Positions 37,688-51,991 of a stretch of 64,000 bases of DNA are shown here, piece by piece. Below the pieces are notes generated by a model that worked only from the letters and a program-made list of their open reading frames with translations, ran no database searches and was not told the origin of the DNA. Made by a program: the position numbers and the translations under genes. The first letter of the stretch is position 1; every line of letters begins with the position of its first letter. Location: the NCBI GenBank assembly GCA_016946835.1, contig JACVTC010000046.1, forward strand, positions 369,501 to 433,500, in the 5' to 3' direction. Origin of the DNA: Neocallimastix lanati (nom. inval.) (taxonomy: Eukaryota > Neocallimastigomycota > Neocallimastigomycetes > Neocallimastigales > Neocallimastigaceae).

Positions 37688-39679
37688 AAATAAATTAATT
37701 GTATTTTTATTTTTATGTTTTTATATTTTATTTTTATTGTTTATCTTTATTATCTTTATTTTCTTTATATAATAATTAAAAAACTTTTTAAAAAATGAAA
37801 TAAAAATGATTGATAAAGTGCATATTCAAAATGTGCTTCAGCATTACATAGGTATAATATATAAATTTCTATAAAAAAAAAGTTAATTTTGAAATTCAAT
37901 TTTTGAAATCTAATTTTTTATTTTTAAATTTTAATATTTATTTTCTATTTTAATACTTTTTTCTTTTATTTTTTCTTTCTTTTTTTTTTTTATTAAAAAA
38001 AAAAAAATTAAAATATTTTTATGTATTAAAGTGCTACTACTGACAATAAAGTTAGGGATTTATATACAGCATTAGATTATCATAAATTATCTTTAGAAAT
38101 TCAAATTAAGTATAATATTAGAAATGATAAGGCAGATATCTACTTTTTATTTTGTTTAATTTTGTTTTATTTTATTTAATTTTAATTTTAATTTTATTTT
38201 ATATATTTATTATATATTTATTATTATAAAAAAATGTATTTATTAATAAGTTATTGTTTAATTAAATATAATAATATATATAAATTATTTTAAATTACAG
38301 TTAGATATACCAAGGGAATATTTTGCAATTGGATTAGTATATTTGGAATTAGGGTATTAATTTAATAATTAATAAATTAATATATAATATTATAAATATC
38401 AATAATTTTTATTATAGTTAACATATTTTTATTATATTATTTATTTAATTTTATATAACATTATTAATATATATATATATATTTTTTTTGTACACTTAAT
38501 TGAATAAAAACTAATTACAATCCATATATAGAGAATTAGAAAATGAAAAAAATTACTATCAATATTCAGTAGAAAATTTTTTAAACTGTAAAAAAGCAAT
38601 AGAAAAATTAAATGATAAAGGAAGAGCAACCAGAAAATTATATGCGGAAACCTTGCTGAATTTAGGAATCATATGGAATATTCATCTTGATGATCATAAA
38701 AAGGCGGGAAAAGCATTTGAAGCATCACATAAAATATCTGTTGAAATTGGTATTAAAGAAGTATTTGAATAATTAACAAAAAAAAAAAAAAAACACTTAT
38801 ATTAATATTTATAATAATTTTTAATATATTTTTTATTATATATATAATTTAATTAATTAAAGGGGATAAAGAAAATTTAAGATTAATTTGTGAAAATTTT
38901 GGATTTTATTATTTTAACAATAAGGATTATAAAAATGCACTAAAGGTTTGGAAATGAAATGTTAAATGCAATTCATATTTTATTAAATGTGCTATATAAT
39001 CAATGTATATATTATATTTTTATATTAATTTATTTTTTAACTATTTTTATTAGTGCTACAAAGATAATTTAAAAATGTGTCAAGAAATGAAATTGCATTT
39101 AGAAAAAGCCCAATGCTATTGTGATATAGGTATATACTATTATGAAATATACTAAAAACTGAAAATATTTTATAAATTATTTAATTATATATATATAAAC
39201 GAAAAACAAAGGTCTTTGCTATAAAAATTTACATGAGTATAATAATGCATTAACAAATTTCAATGAATATTACTGTAAATTATTATTATTATTACATATA
39301 TATATAAGTATATATATAAACAAATTTTTAAAATTATCAATAATTATTTTTTTTTAAAAAATTATATATATTTGAATCTATAGTATTAGTAAAAGATTTA
39401 AATCTTGATGACCATTTACAAAAGTCTAAAGTAAAGATGAAAATATAAAATATTTTAAATCTAAAAAATAGTAATATTAATAATAAATATAAATTGATAT
39501 ATATTATTTAATAAATAGATTCTTATAGAAGAAACATCCCAAGCGATTAAAGAATCTGAAAGGAAAAAGGAACTTGAAGTCCAACTAAATGATGCACTAA
39601 AAAGAAAAGATTATATTAACGAATTTAATATTTTAAAACAATTAAATAAAACATTAATGTTAGTATTTGAATGTTTAAC

Positions 39680-39728
<49 letters not shown>

Positions 39729-41451
39729 TATTATTATTATTATTAATATTATTATTATTATTATATTATTTTAATTTTAATTTGTTAATTTATATTATCT
39801 TATTAATTATTTATTAATTATTTATTTAACACTTTTTTTTTAAAATTATATTATATAAAATAAAAGATTTTTAAAGCATAGATCATCAGTTGCAAAAAAC
39901 TATAAGAGAATGCTTTATTTATGTGAAAATACACCTGAATTGAAACATGAATTGAGCGAGTTACTTTTACAATGTGGTAATAATTATATATGTGTAAATA
40001 ATATATATATTATAAATAAATAGTGGTGTCTAAATATTATTAATTTATTATTTTTAAAATTAAAATGTATATATTCACTATATAATCATTTGTAAAAAGG
40101 TACGTTTTATAACCAGATTAAGATATATAGTAAAGGATATAAATTTCTTCATTATTTGGAAAAAAAATTTAGTGGACCATTAGTATTAAAAGCAGATTTT
40201 TACAAACAGTTAGCAATTTCATTAGAAAATTTAAAGAAGGTATTTTAATTTTATTTTATTATTTTTATATTATTTTTTTATTTTTTATTCTTAAATAAAT
40301 TTATTTTTATTTTATTAATATTAATTATTAATGTATATATTTATATAAAATTAATTAATTAATTAATTAATAAATATATATGTATATTGACTTTTTTTTT
40401 CAACAGAGTCATGATGAAATAGAGAGAACATTAGAGAATGAAATTACAATACGAAAATCTATACAAGATAATGAAGGCTTGTATAATGCATTAACTAATT
40501 TAGTTAGAATACATAAATTATACAATTTACCTGTAAAAGCAAATGAAGCCCAAGAACGTTTAAATATGGTATCGCTCCAAAATACAGAGGTAATATATAT
40601 ATATATGTAGAAAAATTTTATAAATTTTTATTGTTTTTATAATCTTTATTTGTATTTATTATTTTTTTTATTATTACTATTTATTTATTTATTTTCAATT
40701 TTTTAATTTTTTAATTTTTATTTTATTTTATTTTTATTTGTATATTTATTTATTTATATTAAATTTTTTTAATTTTTATTTATATATTCATTTATTTATT
40801 TATTTAAGTTTTATTATTTATTAATTATTATTGATTTTAACAATTATATATAAATAGTCATCTATTAATGATCCATCATTTTATAGTTCTGAGAGGGAAG
40901 ATGATATATCTTTAATAAAAAGTCAAGACCCATCAACAGATATAATATATAATGGCGAGAATAAGAATGATGATAAAGAAATTGAAAAATTATATGGTAA
41001 AAAAAAAATAAACCATGAAGAAGAAGAGGAAGAAGAGGAAGATAAATATAGTATTAAAAATGAAATAGATATGAATGAAGAAATTGTAAATAAAAGAATA
41101 AGTGATGATGATAATGATGATGATGAGGAAGAAGAAGAAGAAGATTTTATAAAAAGTCCATATTTAAAAAGAAGAAGAAGACGAAAAAGAAGTTATGTTT
41201 ATTCGTCGTCTGATGAAGAAAATGGTCGTCGTAATCTAAATCCTAATTTCCAAGAGTTTAATAAAGAATTAGAAAAGCTTAAAAAAAGAAAAACTAGAAA
41301 TAATATGTAAATAAATTAATTATTTTAATTTTTTTTTTTTAAAAAAAAAAAAAAACTATTGAATTATATATTTATTAACTATTATAATTTTAAAATTATT
41401 ATTTTAACATTAATATATATATATTGTGATATAAATATTTATTTATTATTA

Positions 41452-41491
<40 letters not shown>

Positions 41492-41905
41492 ATAATAATA
41501 ATAAGAAGTCAAAAAAAAATAAAATTAGAAAATGATAATGATAGTGATACTGAAGTCGATAGCGAGTATGTATTAAATATATATATATATATATCTTTAT
41601 ATATCTGTTTTATATTAAAAAAAATATTTTTATTTAAAGTGATAGCATTGCAGATTTACCAAAACCATTAGATTTTATAAATTCAGGTAAAAACAAATCA
41701 AATTAAAATAAAAAAAAAAATTTTTATATGTTATATGTATATGATATATATTATTATTTAATATATTTATATATGTATATTTGTTAATAATCATAATAAT
41801 TAAAAATATCATATAATATAAAATATAAATATGTATATTAGATAATACAATAGATTCCAAAAAATTCAATTCCAAAGAAAATTTTCATGGCTATATACCC
41901 ACATT

Positions 41906-41939
<34 letters not shown>

Positions 41940-42257
41940 AGTTATATCAATTATAAATTATACAATATAATAAATTATTATTACAATAATTTAACTATTT
42001 TTTATATTTAATAGGCAACTAAAAAGATACGAGTTTGTGTAAATTTTGGAAAAGAAAAGTTACTGATACCATGCCCTTCAACCGAAACAATTGAATGGTT
42101 AAAAAATGAAGCCGAGAAAAGATATTATGATATAAATAATGAACAGGTTTTTATTAGATATTTCAAAGTTGCGAATGATCAAATTTTATATGAAAAAGAT
42201 CTTATTAATGATATTTTAACTGAAGATCAAATAGTAGAAGCAGTGATTAAAACATAA
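37346..42257 (+). CDS. TONSL: TONSL/Tonsoku-like protein: TPR repeats, acidic region, ubiquitin-like C-terminus
   Basis: TONSL works with MMS22L at stalled replication forks and in homologous recombination. The first exons I place are 37346-37611, 37819-37851, 38032-38131, 38301-38353, 38532-38749, 38863-38945 and 39054-39129. Further short exons run to 42257, all in compatible phase. The N-terminal roughly 420 residues are TPR-like helices, for example YQRSAAFYEKAINASKLLKD, LYAETLLNLGIIWNIHLDDH and EKAQCYCDIGLCYKNLHEYN. Very acidic runs and a Lys/Arg cluster with an SSSDEENGRR motif follow (40900-41310). The last exon encodes the TONSL-type ubiquitin-like domain, with VCVNFGKEKLLIPCP and a spaced WLKNEAEKRYYD. 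No ankyrin repeats sit between the acidic region and the UBL, and no LRR follows, although animal TONSL has both. The intron after 38131 begins GC. Confidence 0.8.
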
Positions 42258-42517
42258 ATATATATTAATATTTATTTAATATATTATTACTATTTTTATT
42301 TATTTATTTATTTATTTATTTTATTTTATTTTTCTAAAAAAAAAAAAAAAAATAACATATATAATTCATTTAACTTAATTTATTTAATTTAGTTCATTTT
42401 ATTTATTTATTTATTTATTATTATTATTAGTATTATTATTATTTCTTATTAAATAATGAAACAAATAAATTAATGTAATTAATATTTGATTATAAAATTC
42501 AGATATATTATTAATAG

Positions 42518-42568
<51 letters not shown>

Positions 42569-42886
42569 AAATGATAGTTATGGTTAATTTTTTTTATAAA
42601 TTATTTATAAAAAATAATAATAATAATAAAATAAAAAAATAAATAAATAAATAAATAAAATACAATTTATTAAAAGAAAAATAAGAAATATTTATACTTA
42701 TATGTTTTAAATAATAACAATAATAACAATAATAATAATAATAAAACAATTTTGTTTTTCTTTTTTCAAATAATTAAGATTTTTATTATAAACTTGGTTA
42801 GATAGTCTTTAATATATATATTTATTAAATACCATTTTTTAATATTGTATTGTGTTGTATTTTTTTATTTCATTTTTTGTTTTAAA
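42258..42886. other. Convergent 3' spacer
   Basis: Short region between the ends of two convergent genes. It holds a 46-nt A tract (about 42521-42566), AATAAA-like signals on both strands and TTTA repeats. No gene. Confidence 0.5.
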
Positions 42887-43925
42887 TTAGTCTATTCTAA
42901 CAAGTCCATTTCGACTCATTGTTTTTCTACAGCAACAAATTGCGAATAAAACAATTATAATTACCATTAATATAATGAAAAATAACACCGATGGTAAACC
43001 GATAATTTCATTTTTATCTTTTCCTTTAAAATAATTTACTTCAGTTTCTCTATCAACACATAAACTAGATTTAGTGTCACATTTTCCGGTAAAACATTCT
43101 TCATCTTTTGTACAATCTTCTTGTTTTGCTAATAAACATTTAATACTATAGGAATACTCTCCTTCCAATTTAATTTCATCTGTAAGTAAAGAACAAATAT
43201 ACAATTGATTATTGGTATTTGTTTCACAAATACCTAAATAACATTTATTTGAATAGCAATCGTTATGTCTGAAACAAAATTCTGTTTCACATAAGTGACT
43301 TTTAATATCATTTCTATTACACTGTGCTATTAGTGTCCTTTTTTTAAGTTCATATGTAATATTATAATAGGAATATCTATATAGTTTTGAGTTTTCTAAT
43401 GGAGGAAAACTATTATAATTTAAATAAATATCATCTTCATATTCTTTTTCATTAAGTACAAAACATTTTTCATTTTTATGGCAATTGAGGAATAGATTAC
43501 ATACTCCATTATTTTCTTTTGGAATATAACAACCATTACTATAATCTGGACAATCTGAAGTACTATTACATTTTACACTATATATATTTTTTGTATAAGA
43601 TATATATATATATATAATATTGATATTTAATTGTATTTATTTTATAAGTAAAAATATATTTATAAAATAAAAAAAATTTTAGTTAGTTATCAATCTTTTA
43701 AAAAAACAATATCAATGACAATAATAACATCAATAAAAACAACAACAGAAAAACAATAATATTTTTTTTCTTGAAAATTATATTTTAATATTTCAATTAT
43801 TACATGCTTAATTTTTGTATATCCTCCATAAAATATTTTGTTTCATATATAAATTCATCTTTACATAAACTAAATTCTATTAATAAGAACAAGAAATATA
43901 TAAATACTAAAACACTTCTTAACAT
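42887..43925 (-). CDS. Secreted/type I membrane protein with Cys-rich ectodomain
   Basis: Two exons (43925-43804 and 43577-42887) encode 270 residues. The N-terminus is a typical signal peptide (MLRSVLVFIYFLFLLIEFSL, ending before CKDEF). The ectodomain is dense in cysteines in short C-x(4-6)-C patterns, such as CNSTSDC, CHKNEKCF, CFRHNDCYSNKCYLGIC and CTKDEECFTGKC, resembling EGF-like or dickkopf-like repeats. A single hydrophobic membrane segment (LPSVLFFIILMVIIIVLFAI) is followed by a CCCRK juxtamembrane cluster and a short cytosolic tail. This is a surface protein of a kind common in anaerobic fungi. The family is not identified and no catalytic domain is seen. Confidence 0.75.
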
Positions 43926-44781
43926 CTGTAAATTTTAAGTTATAAATTTCTTAAATTCTTTTGAATTTGGTTATTTTATTATAAATTATTTATTGTAATT
44001 AAAATTTAAAGATATTAATATATATTTCTTAAAAGTTTTTTTATATTTTTTTTTAAGTTTTTGTTTTTTGTTTTTGTTTTGTTTTGTTTTGTTTTGTTTG
44101 GAAAGGTATATTAGGAATTGAATATTAATTTGAATTATTTAAACAAATCCTCATAAAATAAAGATAGTTTTTTAACGTTATGTAATGTAAAAAAAATTTT
44201 TTTTTTTTTCATCTAATATCATACATATTCTTATATTAATTAAAATCAAGAATAAAAAATGATAAAACGTATTAAAATAATTTTTATATATCACTTTTTT
44301 TCTATAAAAAAATTTTTTTTTATTAACAGAATTTTTTACCTTTTAACCAAAAAAAAATAAAAACTTTTTTATTTAAAAATTTACTTATGTAAAAAGTAAA
44401 TTTTTGATTCACTAAAATTATATTGGATACAAAAAGTATTATTAAAGTTAATATAAATTAAAAAAAATAATAAATAAAAAAATTTATCTTAAATAATATA
44501 ATAATTTTTTTACAATAAAATTTTAAACTTTATGGGAATTTTTTTTTTTTTATATTGAATTCAAATTATATAAACTAAATAAATATTTATTTAGGGTATA
44601 TATATTTATCGAAATTAATCGTCAAAATAAAGTTTGTAAACTTAGAAAAAAAATTGTTATAATTACAACGTAGTATAATTTTTTTTTTTTCTTTTTATAA
44701 TTTATAATTAATTTTTTAACAATTATTATTTTATATAATTAATTAGTTTTTCAATAAATAAAAAAAGTAGAAAAAAAAAAA
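43926..44781. promoter_or_regulatory. Divergent spacer between the Cys-rich protein and MORN genes
   Basis: About 850 bp of A/T-rich sequence that must contain both promoters. A GTTTT repeat lies at about 44066-44099. No factor sites recognised. Confidence 0.35.
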
Positions 44782-45335
44782 ATGGTGAAAAATAATAGTA
44801 ATATTAATACTAAAGATAAAAAAAAAGTAAATTCAAGACAGGAATCAGGTAATATAAATATATATATAGTATATTATAAATATAATAAAATAAAACTCTT
44901 GAATATATTATAATATTATTAATATAATGAAAATATTTATACAAATAAAAAGAAATTAAAACCAACACATTTATTTTTCCCGATGGTTCAACCTATGGTA
45001 AAATTTTAAATATATAATTTTTTTTTTTTTTTTTATTTTTTTTTATTTTAATATTCACCGAAGTTTTAATTATATTTAAATAGTTAATATTTTTATATAT
45101 TTTACTTTTATTAATTATTAATTATATTAATTATTTTATATATAAATTAATATAATATGATATATTATACTTAATAAAAAAAAAAAAAAAAAAAGAGGGT
45201 GACTATAAAGAATCCGAAAATGGAAAAATTGTAAGGTCTGGCCATGGAAAATTTGTATCATTAGCAAATCAATCAACATATGAAGGTGAATGGGTAAATG
45301 ATGAAATATGTGGAAAAGGTAATAATTCATATATG

Positions 45336-45372
<37 letters not shown>

Positions 45373-45872
45373 TATCTCAAGATATATATTAAATTAACAA
45401 AAAGGAAAATTAAAGAGTAATTCAATTATTATTATATAAATTTTAATATTTAAAAATAAATATATATATATATATTTAAAAAAAAAAAAGGTAAAATTGA
45501 GTATGCTAATGGAAATTCTTATGAAGGAGATTGGTTAAATAATCAATATAATGGTACTGGAACTTATAAATGGTCTGATGGATCTTATTATGTTGGAGAA
45601 TGGCTTGAGAATAAGTAAGGCTCTGATAAAAATAAAAACAATATATAAATATATATATAATATAATATAATATTTTATTTTATTTTATTTTATTTTATTT
45701 TATTTTTTTTATTATAGATATTATAATATATGAAAATTCAAATTTATATATATGTATATATATATATATATTTAGGATGAATGGTCCTGGAAAATATTAT
45801 GATAAAAATAAGGAAGTATGGACTGGTTTATTCATTGATGGAAAAAGCGATTCCTTAGTTAATGAAATTTAA
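44782..45872 (+). CDS. MORN-repeat protein (MORN2-like)
   Basis: Five exons in consistent phase (44782-44848, 44953-44997, 45196-45318, 45491-45614, 45776-45872) encode 151 residues. After a Lys/Asn-rich start there are about four to five MORN units, including YEGDYKESENGKIVRSGHGK, YEGEWVNDEICGKGK, YEGDWLNNQYNGTGTYK and YVGEWLENKMNGPGKYY. The final partial unit, KEVWTGLFIDG, resembles the end of animal MORN2. MORN proteins of this size are linked to flagella/sperm tails, phagocytosis and membrane contact. In a flagellated fungus an axonemal or membrane role is plausible but not shown by the sequence. No catalytic domain is attached. Confidence 0.85.
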
Positions 45873-46453
45873 GTTTTAATTGTAAAATAAATGAATATAC
45901 TAATATTATTTAGAAAACAATTATTTTTATAATAAATAGTTAAAATAAATCTATCAATGCTTTTAAATATTATATATACATATTTTTTTTCAATCTTCAA
46001 TTTTGATGTATATTCATTAAGTTATATACAATACAAATTTAATAAAATTTTATGTTTCACTATGTTTTAAAATATCATATATTTTTCAATAATAATAAAT
46101 AAAAATTTATTTTTTTATAATTTTTTTATATTATTTTAGTTTTAAATATTTAAAAATAATAATAAAAAATAAAATAAAATTAATAAATAATAAATAGTAA
46201 ATAAATTAATAATTAATAAATATATATAATTAATTATCAAATATAATATTTATTATTTTAATTTTAAATTGTATGTCTATATATAATTATTATTTTTTTA
46301 TTATTATTATTTTTTCATACAAATTAATATCATATCTTTATATATTTTAATTTCATTATTTTATTAATATTTTATATTATTGAAGAAAAAAATAATAAAG
46401 ATATTATTTTCATTAATACATTATATTTTTGTAGAAAATTATATATATGTGTC

Positions 46454-46487
<34 letters not shown>

Positions 46488-46616
46488 TTTTAAAATGATA
46501 ATAATCATTAATTTTTTATATTTTAATTTGTATCTAAATTGTAAGCATTATTTTATTATATATGTTATTATTGTTGGTTTTTAGTTTTTTCGTTTTAATT
46601 ATTAATAAGATAAATT
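45873..46616. other. Convergent 3' spacer
   Basis: A/T-rich region between the MORN gene and the EMAP-like gene, which are convergent. A 24-nt T tract lies near 46470-46491. No gene recognised. Confidence 0.5.
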
Positions 46617-48155
46617 TTATTCTTTAATTCTCCACTATTTTTATTTTATAATAATTTTTGAAGCAAGAAAAATAAAAATGAAAAAAATGAAAAAAAAAAA
46701 AAATTGTAATAATAATAATAAATTAAGTAAAAAAAAAGTTAATAATTTATAATATTTTTTATATTTATTAATAATAAATCGTAAAAAAAAAAAAAGGAAA
46801 TAAAGGAAAACTTACTTGGAAGATAGAACCGTCCATACCACCAGTAGATATAACATATTTATTACCCAAGAAAACAGCATTAGTCACATGCGATGAATGA
46901 CCTGTATATTTTCTAAATGGTTGCTATATTATTTTTAATATTTTTAACATTTTTATCATTAATAAGTTATTAATAAATAATTATTAATATATACAAAATC
47001 AAATTTATACAAATTTATACAATAATTATATATAATTACTTTGTCTAAAATAACTGGATAAGAGAATAATCTAACTTGACTTATATCATCAGTAGTAACA
47101 ATTAATTTTTCTCTTTTATCTCTAGCAACTGCATTAATCTTTTTTTCATTACCAGTTTAATATATATATATATATATTTTTAATAAAAATATGAAATTTT
47201 AATATAATAAAATAATAAGCTATTTACCGTTGAATTTCCCCATCCACTTTCCCAAATGCATTGAACAGGCCAACCAAGAATTAATGACCATGTATACCAA
47301 TGAACAGGTTTTAGTTCATCTAATTTAGTAATTTGTACTAAATCAACAGCATTCCCTTTATTATTATTATTATTATTATAATTATTATAATTATTATTAT
47401 TATTATTATTATTATTATAATTATTATTATAATTATTATTATAATTATTATTATTATTATTATTGTTTTTTTTTTTTTTTTTATTTTTTTTTTTTTTTAA
47501 ATAAAGAAAAAATAAATATATATTTTTAAATTATTATTTTTAATTAATAAATATTTAAAGTTTTATTTTCTTACAATATAATATTTCACAATCAGAGGAA
47601 TCCGACTGAATATATCTAGAATCATCAGACCAATCCAAATGAACAACAGTACTTGAATGACCCTTTATTTAATAATATATAATTATAGAAGAAAATAGAT
47701 TGTAAAATATAATTAATAAATAAATAAGATTTTCAAATATTATTATTTATTTATTAATTGAATTTTACAAAGATTTTCAAATTTATTTTTTTTAATTTAT
47801 AAAGCAAATAGGATTAATATATTTTTAAATAAGTAATAATAAAATTTACTTACTGTTAATGTACCAATTCTATTATAATTATTAGTATTATAAACATTTA
47901 TAATACAATCATGATTACCCGTAACAAATTTACTTCCATCGGGTGAGCACTTTATAACAGTAATACCATGTTCATTAGATTTTATAAAGGATCTCTTTTC
48001 ATATGGAATTGCTTTAATAACGGAGAGATCACTTGAATTTATAACATAAATCTATAAATACATATAAAAATTTAATATTATTAATCCAATAATTTTATCA
48101 AAAAATATTTTCATATTGAAATCGAATATCATATTTATTATTTGTAAAGTTTGAT

Positions 48156-48212
<57 letters not shown>

Positions 48213-48271
48213 TTAAATAATAATAATAATAATAATAATAACTGTAATGATAATAATGATAATGATAATAA

Positions 48272-48350
<79 letters not shown>

Positions 48351-49510
48351 ATATAATAATAAGCTTACATTTCCAGACATACAACCAACAAATAATTTTT
48401 GACCATCGGGTGAGAATGAAACTGCACGAAGTTTTTCACCTTTGATATTTAGACGATTTTTCTAACATTGATTTTATAAGATAATTATATAATCATTTAA
48501 TCATTTAACAATATAATTAGATGATTAGTTAATTAATTAATAATTATCATAAAAATTTTGTTAGCTTATTATATAAAATAATTAAATAAATAATAAATCT
48601 TTATTTATAATTAATTTATAATTACTATTTTTTTTTATTTTACATGTTTATATTTCACAGCATCCCAAATAATAACAGCTCCATCATCAGAACATGTTAC
48701 AAATTCCTTCTCATTATTTGGATTATAATCAAGACCCCATAATTCTTCCATTTTAGCTGAGCTATGATTCTTAATTATTATTATTATAGTTTATATAAAA
48801 TATATATAAAAAAATAATAATAAATGTTAACTTATATCTATAATACAGATATAGATAGATAGATAAACAGATAAATAGAAAGATAAAAAAAATATTTATA
48901 TAATAGAGTATATTTACAACTTACTTCAAATAATAGTTCAACATTAGCTTGAGGATTATTTTTTGTAAAGTTTTTTACCATAAATATTACACTTTCTGAA
49001 GTACCAACAATTATATTACCATCTGGAGTAAAATCTAAAGATTTCACAGAAAGACCAATATTAATTTCTGAAATCTTTTTCATTTTACCATTACTTTCAT
49101 TGACATCAAAGAGAGTAACGAATCCATCACGATGACCACAAACAAGACCAAATTCTGTTCTATAAGCTGTACCATAAATGGAGGAGTGACCTGAAAATAA
49201 AGTTCCAATAACTTCACAAGTTTTAGTATTCCAAACATAAATTTCACCATTGTATGTACCAGTGAGTAAAATATCACCATTACCAATATATATTGGACAT
49301 AAAATTGTCTTATATTAATTATTTTTAAAATCCATAATTATTATTATTATTATTGTTGTTGTTATTATTAATAATAGCAATATTGAATTCATTATTATTT
49401 TTGAATAAATAAATAAGTATATATTAATAAAATTAATTATTTAAAAATATAAATAAATAAAATTTAAAATGATAATAGTATTTATTAATTGTATATAAAT
49501 TTAATTTATA

Positions 49511-49551
<41 letters not shown>

Positions 49552-50290
49552 ACTTGAAGTTTTGCTTTTCGGAATAAACCTTTTTTAGTAATGAAATGTT
49601 TAGATGCACTATCAAACTTCCAGAATTTAACATGTTTAACTCCAACTGTTACAAAACAGTTGGGATCAGTAGGATGATTATCAATATCTAAAATTTTATC
49701 CGAATGGCCTTTTTCTATACATAATAGAGCTTTAGCCTTCCAATCATAAATTCGTACTGAATGATAATTATCCCCTGTTATAGCAATTAAATATTTACCA
49801 TCTCCAGAGAAACCCATACAGGAAACATTACGCATAATTTTACCATCTCCGATTTTAAATACGACCAATGGAGGTTTTTCAGGGGCAGAAGCATCCCATA
49901 TTGCAATATTTGGTCCTTCACTATTAATACTAACTACATCACCAGTAGCAATATATTTTTTATTTGGATGACAAGTAAGACATAATATATCATCTACATG
50001 TGCCCCATTAAAGAAGCGTTGAACATTATTTTTTATATTATGAACAATACCAACGCTAGCCGCGTGATATACAATGGTATCTGAACTAAGAGAAAATAAA
50101 TTATCTCTTGTATCACGAGTACGATAACCATAAACATGTTCCAGTACTAAAGATTGTAACGGTAATTTATCAATCGCTGATGGGGCATTATCTGGTTTAA
50201 CTATAGCACCAGCCCAAGCCCTATTAACCTATGACATATAATTATATATCATTATTTTTTTTATGTTCATATATTATATATATTTATATG

Positions 50291-50329
<39 letters not shown>

Positions 50330-50330
50330 G

Positions 50331-50382
<52 letters not shown>

Positions 50383-51378
50383 GTTGTTGTTGTTGTTGTT
50401 GTTGTTGTAAAAGAAAAATAGGATACATTATTTTTTTTAAAAAAAAAATATTAATTATTGAAATATATTGATTTTTGAAATATTTATTATTGATTTTTTG
50501 GTATGTATGATATATGATATAAATAAAAATATGAAATATTTATAATAATTGATGAAATATTATTTATATTATTTTTTTTAAAATTATGATTAATAGTTAT
50601 TATTATTTTGTATTTATTTATAAATTAAAATATTTTATTTGCGTTGTTCCATATATTATTATAAAATTAATTTCAAAAAGATTAATGTATTTATAAATTA
50701 ATAACAATATATAATTTCAAAGGAAAATTTTTTTAAAATTATTTATATATTTTTTATATAGAGATTTGTATATAACAATATATATAGTTTAAAATAATAT
50801 ATATATTAAAATAAAATTATTCACATATATATATAATAGCATTAATAATATAGAAATAATTTTACTTTAAATTCAATTTTAAATTTTTTTTTTTTTAAAA
50901 AAAAATAATATATAAAATCAAAGGAAATAAAATAAAAAGATAATTAATGAATTATATATATTTATTTAATTTTTTTTTTTTTTTTACCTGGAAATGTTTA
51001 TCCTTTTTTCCAACTTTACTTCTAATAACACCTGGATAATCATATGATCTTAATGCAACTGCAAGTTCAATTTGACCCTTATATTAAAATAAAATAAAAA
51101 AAAAAAAAAAAGTTTGAATAACGTTACTTTATGTTTTATTATATATAACTGAATTTATAATTGATAATATATTATTATATTAACTACAATAACAACAATA
51201 ATAAATAATTATAATCATTTATTACTTCTCCTTCAACTGCTTCCACCCATTGTTTAGAATATTCATTTAATTTAACATTTTGAAATACAAATTCAGCTCT
51301 ACCAATAGGTAGGTCAGTCGCACAAATTTCTTTATCATGTATAATTACATCAATTTTTACCTTTGAATTCAAATTTCA

Positions 51379-51418
<40 letters not shown>

Positions 51419-51671
51419 ATATAGTAAAATTTTATTAATAATTCAATATACATTCAATATTTGATTTTTTTTTTCAATTGCTTGTTTGTTTGTTTTAATT
51501 TTTTATCTTCATTATATATATATGACATTTACTTCTTTTGGATTTTTAACATCAAAATAAAAACTTTCACGCCATACTGGAGAAATTGTATCATATATAA
51601 TTTTTGAGTTTTCTGATGCACTACCATAATTAATTATAGCATAGGGATCAACAGTTAGATCCTTATCTATA

Positions 51672-51726
<55 letters not shown>

Positions 51727-51991
51727 AATTATTTCATTAATACATTAAAAAAATAATTAATAGTATATAATATATAATTTTATTATTATTGTTAATTAAT
51801 ATTTTGTTTAAATAATTATAATAAATCAATTAAATATATCTTCTTTGAATGAATTATTAATATATATATATATCATTTTATATTATAGTATGGAATATAG
51901 TAGTGAATAAAAAAGACTAACCATTTTTATTCTCTACACCAGCTGGTATCAAATTTCTTGCTTGAATTAAGCAAACTTCGAGATAACTCAT
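46617..51991 (-). CDS. EMAP/EML-family microtubule-associated WD40 protein with an N-terminal C2 domain
   Basis: EMAP-like proteins bind microtubules through a HELP motif and tandem beta-propellers. About 14 exons from ATG at 51991 to a final 18-nt exon (46634-46617) encode roughly 790-800 residues. Residues 1-115 read as a C2 domain: MSYLEVCLIQARNLIPAGVE, DPYAIINYGS, ISPVWRESFYFDV and VKIDVIIHDKE. A linker follows, then the HELP signature VLEHVYGYRTRDTRDNLF (about 50130) and WD-type repeats such as HVKFWKF, GEIYVWNTKTCEVIGTLFSG, GAVIIWDAVKY and KYTGHSSHVTNAVFLG. The protein ends GMDGSIFQ plus WRIKE, matching the usual QWR ending. The C2 domain is not part of the animal EML layout that I know. 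An N-terminal coiled coil (as in EML1-4) is absent. Confidence 0.9.
48157..48361. repeat. AAT-type microsatellite in an EMAP-like intron
   Basis: Interrupted AAT arrays (with AAAT and GAT variants) fill an intron of the EMAP-like gene. A similar ATT array lies at 47361-47465 in the same gene, and an ATT-GTT array at 50297-50408. Confidence 0.9.

Noticed and set aside
48052-48384. Minus-strand poly-Tyr frame
   Set aside because: Microsatellite inside an intron of the EMAP-like gene.
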